From contig JAFLUQ010000017.1 of the NCBI GenBank assembly GCA_022508735.1, forward strand, positions 10,349 through 19,471: a DNA stretch of 9,123 nt, in the 5' to 3' direction. The notes under the pieces are model-generated. The model was not told the origin of the DNA. It made no database searches and saw nothing but the letters and a program-made list of their open reading frames with translations. Positions 1 through 6,603 of the stretch are shown piece after piece (position 1 is the first letter of the stretch; each line of letters opens with the position of its first letter). The translations under genes and the position numbers were made by a program. The stretch comes from Oscillospiraceae bacterium. GTDB taxonomy: Bacteria > Bacillota > Clostridia > UMGS1883.

Positions 1-228
1 TATAAACACATAAAAACAGACAGTAACAATAAAGATTATTGTGGTTTATGGAGGACAGTACACGAGAGCGGCCATTAATTAACCTTATAGACTGGCTGAT
101 TAGATAGGCCAGATTCCGCTATAAATCTCATTTTTCAAAAACTGACGATAAAGCCCGCCACTATCGACTTTATCGGCCTTTACTTAAATTTATAATTTCG
201 GTGAAGCACTTCGCACCGTTACTGATTT

Positions 229-256
229 GAAAGACTGCAAGAAGTATTATTAAAAC
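229..256 (+). repeat. left copy of 28-bp direct repeat
   Basis: The 28 bases beginning GAAAGACTGCAAGA and ending TTAAAAC recur in the same orientation at 7756-7783 with only two differences (positions 15 and 27, both A here and G there). The copies are about 7.5 kb apart and bracket the aph, GH43 and isomerase genes. The match is far too long to be chance. Whether it is a recombination-site core, an element end or a duplicated gene scrap is not decided by the sequence. Confidence 0.75.
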
Positions 257-290
257 AAATTGGAGATCATCAACAGATGGTCTCCAATTT
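257..290 (+). terminator. hairpin, probable intrinsic terminator
   Basis: A perfect 10-bp inverted repeat (AAATTGGAGA at 257-266, TCTCCAATTT at 281-290) encloses a 14-nt loop, in which CATC/GATG can pair further. It is followed by TAATTT, giving a T-rich tail on the plus strand. No intact gene lies upstream in the window, so it may serve a gene left of position 1 or be a relic. Confidence 0.55.
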
Positions 291-438
291 TAATTTGGCT
301 ATCACAAAAATCAGCAGGTTTCCAATTACGTAAAGAGCTTTTTTGCTCTGCTAAACAGCCGCTTCAGAGAGTTTTTGGAAATATGGGCTTTACACAATTC
401 CCGGTTTATCTGCTGCAGTTGATCATCTAAAAGATTCT

Positions 439-864
439 TTAATCATATAATCCTAAAAATTCACACAATAATTTTTCTTGTTTTTCGCATCTGGAGCTCA
501 CCTGATCGTTTCCCCAAACATTGCCGGATCCTTTGATTTGCTCAGCTACACGCCTTACCGAAACAAAACTACTGTCTTCGTATCTGTCAACTTTTTTGTC
601 AACAGTTTTATCTCCTATAGACCTGTTAATGCTCCTCTCTAACACAACAAGATTGCCGATGCCGTTGTATTTCGGAATGTCCTCGGAATCTGATTGGTTA
701 AAAATATTTTGTGCACATATGTGTTCCATATCAAACTTAGACTTTTCCCATGAAAAAAGTCTGTCTTTAATATCCTTTACCTCTTTCCCTTCATTAATTT
801 CTTCAAGCAAAGCCGAAAGTGTGCAAACTATATATGCGCGCTTTATATCATTTACAAAAAGCAA
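439..864 (-). pseudogene. C-terminal fragment of a DUF1524/HNH (GmrSD- or DUF262-like) nuclease
   Basis: Seen: 141 residues from a TTG at 864, with the frame open up to a stop at 934-936 but with no ATG or GTG. The segment FDMEHICAQNIF (residues 44-55, with D45, E47, H48), then YNGIGNLVVLERSINRSIG (67-85, with N71 and N80) and KKVDRY (90-95), matches the HNH-like motif order of DUF1524: (D)xEHI, IGNLxxLxxxxN, K..Y. In the family this domain sits at the C-terminus of proteins of about 500-700 residues that begin with a DUF262 ParB-like nucleotidase domain, as in the modification-dependent restriction enzyme GmrSD. Here the whole N-terminal part is missing. Inference: a truncated and probably inactive relic of a phage-restriction gene. 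The frame meets the end of the WYL fragment upstream (918-933), so both may have been joined by one deletion. A free-standing small HNH protein is possible but less likely, because there is no good start or ribosome binding site. Confidence 0.65.
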
Positions 865-917
865 AGATTTCTTCCGTCTTTTTTCATTTCGGCCTACGCA
901 AGTTTTTTGGAATAATT

Positions 918-1166
918 TTAGAGTGGTCGAACATTAAATGATATTTTTTCTTTTTTGAAAAACTTATAAAACTCCGCAGAATCGGCCCCATATTTTTCTG
1001 CCATTCTACAAATTGACTGGGCTATCTTGTTACGCAGACTTATGGGTTCCAGTACTTCCACATATCTTCCGTACTGCAAGGCCCAGCAGTGCATCAACAA
1101 CTTTTTTGCCTGTTTATTCTGTTCGGTTTGCACTGAAGTCGCCCCTTTCTGATACAAGTTTAGCAT
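918..1166 (-). pseudogene. C-terminal fragment of a WYL-domain transcription regulator
   Basis: Seen: 82 residues from ATG at 1166. The core CWALQYGRYVEVLEP (about residues 28-42) followed by ISLRNKIAQSICRMAEKY (43-60) matches the end of WYL-domain proteins: a hydrophobic strand, then QYG..VEVLEP.SLR.KI and a final helix. WYL regulators are normally about 300 residues with an N-terminal winged helix and the ligand-sensing WYL fold; both are absent here. An in-frame stop lies 9 nt before the ATG (1176-1178), and there is no clear Shine-Dalgarno sequence, so this is most likely a decayed remnant. The stop (918-920) overlaps the open frame of the DUF1524 fragment downstream. WYL proteins commonly control phage-defence loci (BrxR/CapW type), which fits the neighbour. 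Function of the remnant itself: probably none. Confidence 0.6.
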
Positions 1167-1235
1167 AAATGTGAATCAGTGCCAATAGCGCGATGGGGCA
1201 AAAATGGGACATGATACCTTTTAGATAATACATAT

Positions 1236-1270
1236 AAAAAAAGACTGCTGACTTTACCTCGTCAGCAGTC
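1236..1270 (-). terminator. strong intrinsic terminator of the aph unit
   Basis: A perfect 10-bp stem (GACTGCTGAC at 1243-1252, GTCAGCAGTC at 1261-1270) with an 8-nt loop is followed on the minus strand by seven Ts (A-run at 1236-1242). It lies 23 nt beyond the aph stop codon and is a classic Rho-independent terminator for that gene. Confidence 0.92.
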
Positions 1271-1293
1271 CGAACTCTATAAAACAGCTATTT

Positions 1294-2079
1294 TCAGCCG
1301 AAAACTTCATATGCGGCAACTATCCTGAGCATTTGCGCGTCAATATTAATACGGCCATATGCGTCAAAGAAGCGATCAATGTACTTATCAGTTTTAAGAT
1401 TGTATGTCAGAGACCAGGCACCCCAGAACAGGTCAATATGTCTGTCCCCTACTCCACCGTTACCCAGATCGATAAAGCCGCTGAACTTCCAGTCGTCCAA
1501 TACAATATTCGGCAGGCAAAAGTCTCCGTGAATCAAAGTGTCCCTCTTTAAAAGATGTCGGCTTTCATTTGCCGTTTTCCATGCCTCCTCCGCTGAGGAG
1601 TAGCCAAAGCTATCCGGAAATTGTGACTTATCATACTGTCCGGAGCGATAATTTTCCTCTGCAGTTTTTATGTATTCCGATATCCTGTCATTCACCGGAC
1701 AATCGGAAAAGTCAAGGCTATGCAGCAGGAATAGCCGCTCAGCCAAAATATCACACAGACGCTTTGGTTCCTCCAGATACCGCCTAAACGTGCAGTCCTC
1801 TCCCGGAACTCTTGTCGTCAACAACCAGTCCCTTTCCTCAGACCGATAACTCAGCACCTCCGCTGCAAAACCCTTACTGTGAAAAAATCGGGTCAACTCC
1901 GCTTCACGGCGCAGTTCGCCTTTGGCGGCGGACTTAAGATAATATCCTTGCTCCTTATCAATAAATATTACCTGAGCGGTTTTTGAACAGCTGCTGTCAT
2001 AAAGACGAGCACCTTTTAGCAAAGGCCGGAATTCTGCCGGAACCTCCGTCATATTCATAGTTGTAGGTTTACGTTCCAT
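1294..2079 (-). CDS. APH(3')-like aminoglycoside phosphotransferase
   Basis: A 261-residue cytoplasmic kinase of the aminoglycoside/choline kinase fold, about the usual length of APH(3') enzymes, which transfer phosphate from ATP (or GTP) to the 3'-hydroxyl of kanamycin or neomycin-type drugs. Seen: ATP-site lysine K49 in YYLKS, its probable salt-bridge glutamate E59, the catalytic loop HGDFCLPN (184-191, D186 base, N191 metal ligand) and FIDLG (202-206, D204 metal ligand). Spacing D186-N191-D204 (5, 13) equals D190-N195-D208 of APH(3')-IIIa. ATG at 2079 has a GAGGGGAG ribosome site (2086-2093) six bases upstream. That site overlaps the stop of a 36-codon ORF, implying translational coupling. 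A good promoter lies at 2224-2252 and a terminator at 1236-1270, so the unit is self-contained. Inference: a resistance determinant, possibly acquired. Actual drug range, or a non-drug substrate, cannot be read from sequence. Confidence 0.82.
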   Translation of the reverse strand: MERKPTTMNMTEVPAEFRPLLKGARLYDSSCSKTAQVIFIDKEQGYYLKSAAKGELRREAELTRFFHSKGFAAEVLSYRSEERDWLLTTRVPGEDCTFRRYLEEPKRLCDILAERLFLLHSLDFSDCPVNDRISEYIKTAEENYRSGQYDKSQFPDSFGYSSAEEAWKTANESRHLLKRDTLIHGDFCLPNIVLDDWKFSGFIDLGNGGVGDRHIDLFWGAWSLTYNLKTDKYIDRFFDAYGRINIDAQMLRIVAAYEVFG

Positions 2080-2091
2080 TTCTTACTCCCC

Positions 2092-2202
2092 TCACTGCGC
2101 TAAGAAACATACATGACAACTGCAATCGTTGTTTTTTCTCCCCAAGCCACACACTGGCTTTTCAGTTATTTCATCGGAACCGTACCATATCGTAATTTTC
2201 AT
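2092..2202 (-). CDS. 36-residue cysteine-containing leader ORF upstream of aph
   Basis: Seen: ATG at 2202 preceded by GAGGTG five bases upstream, 36 codons, TGA at 2092-2094. The peptide starts MKITIWYGSDEITEKPVCG and its C-terminal part carries NDCSCHVCFLAQ (cysteines at 18, 27, 29 and 32). Its stop overlaps the ribosome binding site of aph, whose ATG is 12 nt downstream, so ribosomes finishing this ORF are well placed to start aph. It is too short for routine gene callers. I do not recognise a family. Candidate roles (inference): a regulatory leader peptide, as is common before ribosome-targeting resistance genes, or a small metal-binding protein using the CxCxxC group. The strong RBS and its place between promoter and aph favour real translation. 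Confidence 0.6.
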   Translation of the reverse strand: MKITIWYGSDEITEKPVCGLGRKNNDCSCHVCFLAQ

Positions 2203-2223
2203 ATTTTCACCTCATTCAGCATC

Positions 2224-2252
2224 ATTATATCACCGCAGCGATACAATGTAAA
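2224..2252 (-). promoter_or_regulatory. sigma-A type promoter for leader ORF and aph
   Basis: Read on the minus strand: TTTACA (2247-2252), a 17-nt spacer, then a perfect TATAAT (2224-2229). The leader ORF begins 21 nt beyond the -10. Spacing and match are near consensus for a vegetative promoter. Confidence 0.8.
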
Positions 2253-2271
2253 CAGTTTGTTTTTTATAAAT

Positions 2272-2327
2272 AGTAAGGGGCTGTGACAAAACGATTTAAA
2301 CAATCGGGTTTGTCGCAGCCCCTTATT
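2272..2327. terminator. long near-perfect hairpin between GH43 and aph units
   Basis: The arms AAGGGGCTGTGACAAA (2275-2290) and TTTGTCGCAGCCCCTT (2309-2324) form a 16-bp stem with a single G-T wobble, extendable by three pairs to 2272-2327. The 18-nt loop can itself fold (CGATT/AATCG). It lies between the GH43 stop (2356) and the aph promoter. It is probably the GH43 terminator, although the minus-strand tail (ACTATTTATAAAAA) is not a clean T-run. The arms resemble the GGGCTGT(G/C)(A/G)CAAAA-type terminal repeats seen in some Gram-positive insertion sequences, so a MITE relic is the alternative. Confidence 0.6.
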
Positions 2328-2355
2328 TTATAATTGCACTGTCATCAGTATTTCA

Positions 2356-5300
2356 CTACCGCCTGTACTTGGCGGCGGCCTGAGCCAAGGGCCGCATATT
2401 CTCATCCCATATAAAGGCCTTGACCTCGGCGGCTTCGGGCAAATCAAGCTCAAGAGTTCCGCTGAAATCTCTGGCGGCCGCGCTTATGAGCTTGCCGTCG
2501 GCAGAGTATGCGGCTACAATAGCTTTCGCCGGTGCTTTGGACTTAAATACTGCCTTATCGCCCTCTATGCTTACAGAGGGCTCATAACGCATAGGCAGAT
2601 CGACCTCGCCATATGCCTCAAACAGATTGCGGAGTTCCCGCTCGGATATGGGGATCACATAGCCGTGACGAGGCGTGAAGTCAAAGGAAAAGTCGCCGCT
2701 CTCGCTCCAAAGCTGAGTGTAGTTCTCAAAGTCAGTAGTTTCCACCAGAGCGTAACGACCGCCGTTAAAAGCTGTACCGTCGGCGGCAATTATCCACCGA
2801 TCCTCGCCGATCATCTGCCAGATGTTGGAGCCCTCAACAGCCATGGCCGCACCGGAGGCGGTCTCCATTGGGAGCTGTCCGTCTATATACTTGGTTTCTG
2901 CGTGAGTCCACTCGCCGCTTAGGGCATCAGCCGTGGCGATTCGTTTTCCGTCATAGTACATTATGTACTGACCGTGGAATTTGTCATAGATAATGTCGCC
3001 GTCAATGGCCGCCGCGCCGGCAACAGGTTCGTCAAGCATGAGCTCTACATCTGTATAGGTGGACGGGTCGCAGAGATCCGTTGCATAGTGGCGGTACATC
3101 ACCGTGGCGTAGGGGTCGCCGGGGATCGACATGGCAAGATAGACCATATAGGCGTTCTTTTCCGGGCACCAGATCGCCTGTGGAGCCCATGCACGGGTGC
3201 AGTTTGCCGCAGAAGGAAAGTCACGATAGTTGATCCAGGCCTTATCAACTATGTTTATAAGATCGGGAGTCTTGTATACAACTGTTGCATAGTTGCTGCT
3301 CCAACCGAGGGAAGACCGCATATCGGTTGCAATTATGTAGTAATAGCCGTCCTCGCCCTTGAAGATAAAGGGATCGCGGATGCAGCCTGTGCCGAGGTCG
3401 CTGGTCAGAATGCTTTTTCCGCCGTTAAGCGCGCGGAAATTGAGGCCGTCTCTTGAAACACCGTAGAACAGACGTTCCTGATCGGCGTTGTTTCCGGTGA
3501 AGTAGGCGAACAGATAGGCCGCGTCCTCCTCAGCCGCCAGAACGGTAAATTCAAACTCTCTTGTGAGGGTTTTCCCGCCCAAGGTCAGAGTGGCCGTCAT
3601 TATAACGGTGCGGGTTTCACTTGTTCTTGTCACTTTGCCGTCACCCGTTATCACTGACGGGTCAGAAGAGCTCCACGCTATTTCTGAGCCGTTCTTGCCC
3701 TTGTATTCAAGCATAAGATCGGCTGTGGTTTCCTCTGGTTTAAAGAAGGACAAGGCCTTGGCGTCAAGGCTCAGCAGAATATCCTCTTCGGTAGTATTTT
3801 CATCTGCAACTATGATGGTAGCGGTGACATCTCTGTATTCCGGCTTTAAGTAGCGGTCGGCGGTCATATAGAATATGGGTGTGCCGTCAAAGCCGTAATG
3901 GATAGTTCTCGCCGTGGAGCTGCGGGTTCCGCCGTTCGGCTTCATGTGCAGCACTATAACGTCTCTGCCGTATTCGTCCTTTGTATAGGCGTTGTGCCCG
4001 GGGCCAAGCTCACCACTGACATGTTCGCCGGTGAGAACGGGATAGCCTGTTTCCTTCCAGCTTTCAGGGTCGAGCAGATCCGCGTTTTCGTCGGCGGTCA
4101 GCAGCCCCACACAATAGGAGTTGTCAACTCCGCTGCCGGAGAAGGTCAGATACAGCTTGCCGTCATGCTTAAGCATATACGGCCCCTCATCAACAGTCGC
4201 CGTATTTCTGTCCCAACCATAGGAAGGTATGCAGATCACAACCGGTTCGGTGACGATTTTATATGGGTCTGCGGGGTCCATTTCGGCAATAACCAGCTGC
4301 GAATTGCCGTTACCCGCGCTTGTGATGGGTCGCTCGGCCCAGCAGTAGTAGTGCCTGCCGTTCGCCTCAAAGTATGTCATATCGAGAGTTATACCCTGAG
4401 CGATAAGGGGCGAGCCGTCGGCCCTTGTGATGCGTACGGGTGCCTCCCAGGCGTTTGGGTCAAGCGGGTCGCCGCTGCAGCGCATGGCGCGGCTCTGAAC
4501 GGCGTTCCAGCTTCCGGTGGTGCTGGAGGCAAACAGGCAGTAAAGCTCGCCGCCGATTTCGTGAAGCTCAGGAGCCCAGTTGCAGCCGCTGTGGTCGCCG
4601 CTGGCGGTGTGCCTGAAAATAAGAACCGGCGAAGCGGAGGCAAGGCCTTTGATCGTATCCGCGCCGCGTATGTATATATCTACCTGACCGCCTGTTTCGT
4701 TTGTGGCGATAAAGTAGTATGTATCGTTATAGCGGTAAATGACCGGGTCAGCGGTGCCGCCGATCATGGGACTTGGATAATCGCTGACCGCGGCGATGCC
4801 GTCTATTGTGTACGCGCCCACCTTGCTGAAGTCAATACCCTTAAGCTGCTCCATGTTCCATTCTACGGGAATTTCCTCGGTGGAGCCGTCGCTGTAATTT
4901 GCGGTCAATGCCGGAAGCTCCGTTATGGTCTTGCCGGGCTCAGTGGTTATTCTGATGGGCCGGGCATCGGTATTTCTGACCTCGCCAAGCTTTTTCAAGA
5001 GGTATTCCGCCTCAGCCTCGCTTATGGGCAGCACTGAGCTCACCTCACCGTCTATCCCGCTGACGTTGATGCGGGCAGTATTTTCGTACCACTCCGCGCT
5101 GCCCTTTCCAAGCTCAGTGAAATCCACAAGATCATCGGTCTCCCAAAGGGTCAGTTCAGCGTCTGCCTCGCCGGAGGTAGTCATTGTTTTCGCCGCAACG
5201 CCGATCTTTCCGTCCGCCTTGCGGTAAAGCCAGGGCTTATCCAACACCTTTGTGGTTCCGGCGACGGTGCCGTCATTGAGCTCTGCCTTAGCAAACAACA

Positions 5301-6393
5301 CTCCCAGGCCGAAGTTAAGCGGCTGCCAGCCGTCGTCGGTCTTAAGCGCAAGGTGCATGCTTTTTCCAAGCGCCGCAGACTCATTTGTGGTATACGCGGC
5401 TATGAAGCAGTCATTTTTGCCCATGATCATAACGTCAAAATCCTTTGTCTCGTTTTCTATGGAAGCGGTTATTTTTGTATAGACCGTATTCTCTACGGGA
5501 GTAATATCACCGATCCATGTTATTTCCTTCCCATAAATTGAAGCGGGAAGCTGATAGTTTTCATCAATATTATACGGAATATTCAAGGCTTTTAATGCCC
5601 TTTCCGGAGTAATATCGCCAAGAAGTCCCGAGGTGATTTTAAGTCCGCCGATGGCAGTGTGGGTGTAGGTGCCGTTGTAGCGTCCTATAACAACGTCCAA
5701 ACTGCCGAAGCCGTTGATCTCACCCTCGAAGGCCTTTGTAAACACGCACTCCCCGTCATGCTCCAAGGAAACGCTGTAGGCTCCGCCATGGTTCCACGCC
5801 GCCAAAGAGAAGGGCTGAACCGCGCTGACGTTCTTTTCCAGCAGCGCTCCCACCTCAGTGATGTCGCTTTGTGAGGTGGCGACGTACATTCCATATATGT
5901 CAAAGCGCACTGCCAGAATCAGCTTTCCGTCCGCGTCACGGAAGTAATAATCCTGATAACAGGTGTTGGTGTCGCCGGCCTTGAAATTAAAGTCCAACAC
6001 GATGAAATCCTCGCCAGCACCCAGACCTCTATTTGGAGCGATGAGCCGGCCAAGTCCCGCACCGTCCTGGGCGTTGGGGAAGAATGACTGCTCTTTTGTC
6101 AGGTTGGTTGATTTGTTGTCCTTGTAAAACTGTACTACATAATCGCCAAAAATGCCGTAATATTTGTAGTTCACACTGGCGTAAGACTCGTCAGTGGTCC
6201 AGCCGGACCAGTAATTTCTTACCGGCTGATCGGCAATAGAAGTATTTCCCGGATCGGGAGCGGTGAACAACGCTTCGCCCAGGGCGCGAAGCTCGTCCGC
6301 GCTGTACTCGGGAGAGTAAGCCGCCAGACTGACTGCCGGAAGCAAGCCTAAAACAATGGCCAATGCAAGCAGAACGGATACTGTTTTTTTCAT
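2356..6393 (-). CDS. secreted tandem GH43 glycoside hydrolase with Ig-like linker modules
   Basis: A 1345-residue extracellular enzyme (1348 if counted from GTG at 6402, the numbering used here). Start: ATG at 6393 is preferred because AAGGTG (6402-6407) lies 8 nt upstream, whereas the GTG overlaps that site. Order: signal peptide (4-27, KKTVSVLLALAIVLGLL...SLA); beta-rich region of unknown family (about 45-258); short Ig-like piece (260-328); a degenerate GH43-like segment (about 332-440); Big_4-like domain (480-540); first GH43 (about 545-855; D552 in ADP, D674 in LDMTY, E739 in DEGP), resembling LbAraf43-type arabinofuranosidases; atrophied Ig-like domain (858-956); second GH43 (about 960-1255; D1010 in IRDPF, D1134 in IDGD, E1190 in VEGS), resembling the Bt3655-like group; C-terminal module (1265-1348) containing KAFIWDENMRPLA. 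Both catalytic triads are complete, so two activities on arabinose- or xylose-containing side chains or arabinan are expected. No dockerin, SLH or LPXTG is seen, so it is probably released. It is divergently transcribed from the isomerase under matching promoters. Confidence 0.88.
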   Translation of the reverse strand: MKKTVSVLLALAIVLGLLPAVSLAAYSPEYSADELRALGEALFTAPDPGNTSIADQPVRNYWSGWTTDESYASVNYKYYGIFGDYVVQFYKDNKSTNLTKEQSFFPNAQDGAGLGRLIAPNRGLGAGEDFIVLDFNFKAGDTNTCYQDYYFRDADGKLILAVRFDIYGMYVATSQSDITEVGALLEKNVSAVQPFSLAAWNHGGAYSVSLEHDGECVFTKAFEGEINGFGSLDVVIGRYNGTYTHTAIGGLKITSGLLGDITPERALKALNIPYNIDENYQLPASIYGKEITWIGDITPVENTVYTKITASIENETKDFDVMIMGKNDCFIAAYTTNESAALGKSMHLALKTDDGWQPLNFGLGVLFAKAELNDGTVAGTTKVLDKPWLYRKADGKIGVAAKTMTTSGEADAELTLWETDDLVDFTELGKGSAEWYENTARINVSGIDGEVSSVLPISEAEAEYLLKKLGEVRNTDARPIRITTEPGKTITELPALTANYSDGSTEEIPVEWNMEQLKGIDFSKVGAYTIDGIAAVSDYPSPMIGGTADPVIYRYNDTYYFIATNETGGQVDIYIRGADTIKGLASASPVLIFRHTASGDHSGCNWAPELHEIGGELYCLFASSTTGSWNAVQSRAMRCSGDPLDPNAWEAPVRITRADGSPLIAQGITLDMTYFEANGRHYYCWAERPITSAGNGNSQLVIAEMDPADPYKIVTEPVVICIPSYGWDRNTATVDEGPYMLKHDGKLYLTFSGSGVDNSYCVGLLTADENADLLDPESWKETGYPVLTGEHVSGELGPGHNAYTKDEYGRDVIVLHMKPNGGTRSSTARTIHYGFDGTPIFYMTADRYLKPEYRDVTATIIVADENTTEEDILLSLDAKALSFFKPEETTADLMLEYKGKNGSEIAWSSSDPSVITGDGKVTRTSETRTVIMTATLTLGGKTLTREFEFTVLAAEEDAAYLFAYFTGNNADQERLFYGVSRDGLNFRALNGGKSILTSDLGTGCIRDPFIFKGEDGYYYIIATDMRSSLGWSSNYATVVYKTPDLINIVDKAWINYRDFPSAANCTRAWAPQAIWCPEKNAYMVYLAMSIPGDPYATVMYRHYATDLCDPSTYTDVELMLDEPVAGAAAIDGDIIYDKFHGQYIMYYDGKRIATADALSGEWTHAETKYIDGQLPMETASGAAMAVEGSNIWQMIGEDRWIIAADGTAFNGGRYALVETTDFENYTQLWSESGDFSFDFTPRHGYVIPISERELRNLFEAYGEVDLPMRYEPSVSIEGDKAVFKSKAPAKAIVAAYSADGKLISAAARDFSGTLELDLPEAAEVKAFIWDENMRPLAQAAAKYRR

Positions 6394-6401
6394 TTTATCC
6401 A

Positions 6402-6407
6402 CACCTT
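6402..6407 (-). promoter_or_regulatory. ribosome binding site that decides the GH43 start
   Basis: On the minus strand AAGGTG sits 8 nt before the ATG at 6393. The in-frame GTG nine bases further upstream (6400-6402) overlaps this site and has nothing suitable before it. ATG also gives the better signal peptide, starting MKKT. Confidence 0.7.
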
Positions 6408-6426
6408 TTTTGTATTTTATATTTTA

Positions 6427-6498
6427 ATTATACCATAAATTTGCTACTGCGGCTATACCCATTTTTACTTTCTCAGCAACCTTTACATTGCGGCTATG
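6427..6498 (-). promoter_or_regulatory. paired ATAGCCGC boxes and downstream promoter P2 toward GH43
   Basis: On the minus strand, box 1 (6476-6498, CATAGCCGCAATGTAAAG...) and box 2 (6433-6457, TATAGCCGCAGTAGCAAATT...) start 41 bp apart, about four helical turns. Box 2 abuts a TATAAT (6427-6432) and covers where a -35 would be, and no TTGACA-like hexamer is there. Known activator-dependent promoters (for example AraC-type) have this layout. Inference: an activator binds both boxes and opens P2. The GH43 start codon is 33 nt downstream of the -10. Confidence 0.6.
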
Positions 6499-6515
6499 AA
6501 AACCTTCGGTTTTCA
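6497..6515. promoter_or_regulatory. 19-bp palindromic operator, GH43 side
   Basis: On the minus strand TGAAAACCGAAGGTTTTCA: perfect 8-bp half sites around GAA, at the expected start site of the GH43-side P1. It is probably a repressor operator. A 5' RNA hairpin in the P1 transcript is the alternative. It overlaps the first base or two of the adjacent ATAGCCGC box. Confidence 0.65.
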
Positions 6516-6520
6516 GGGTT

Positions 6521-6549
6521 ATTATAACATCGGCAGTATTTTATTTCAA
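6521..6549 (-). promoter_or_regulatory. upstream promoter P1 toward GH43
   Basis: On the minus strand: TTGAAA (6544-6549), 17 nt, TATAAT (6521-6526). The predicted start falls inside the palindrome at 6497-6515, five bases past the -10, so a protein bound there would block initiation. The leader would be about 120 nt. Confidence 0.6.
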
Positions 6550-6569
6550 TGAAGCTTTGTACATTTTTC

Positions 6570-6598
6570 TTGTATTTTTGTGCCGGATGTGTTATAAT
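6570..6598 (+). promoter_or_regulatory. upstream promoter P1 toward the isomerase
   Basis: TTGTAT (6570-6575), 17 nt, TATAAT (6593-6598). The geometry is identical to the GH43-side P1: the palindrome begins five bases after the -10. The two P1 -35 elements are back to back with 20 bp between them. Confidence 0.6.
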
Positions 6599-6603
6599 TA
6601 CCC

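Larger units (their letters stand above)
1..438. other. gene-poor AT-rich stretch with hairpins and decayed frames
   Basis: I see no supportable gene here. Visible structures are a 7-bp inverted repeat ACAATAA/TTATTGT with a 3-nt loop (26-42), an 8-bp inverted repeat CGATAAAG/CTTTATCG with a 14-nt loop (146-175), and the stronger hairpin at 257-290. The 146-175 hairpin is followed on the minus strand by a T-run, so it could be a minus-strand terminator. Two short stop-bounded frames lacking a start codon exist on the minus strand (100-183, 27 codons; 326-442, 38 codons). They read like plausible protein ends but I do not recognise them. The stretch also holds one copy of a 28-bp repeat found again at 7756-7783. 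It is most likely decayed accessory DNA. Confidence 0.5.

Noticed and set aside
521..937. A 138-codon plus-strand frame opposite the DUF1524 fragment
   Set aside because: The minus-strand reading shows conserved HNH-type motifs; the plus-strand translation is S/L-rich with no family resemblance and no ribosome site noted.
3898..5037. A 379-codon open frame on the plus strand opposite the GH43 gene
   Set aside because: It lies wholly antisense to a well-supported coding sequence with two complete catalytic triads. Its translation is low-complexity V/A/G-rich without recognisable motifs, and several similar antisense frames occur along the same gene, as expected from its codon bias.
6400..6402. 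GTG as the start of the GH43 gene
   Set aside because: It overlaps the AAGGTG ribosome site that is correctly spaced from the ATG at 6393, and no other ribosome site precedes it.
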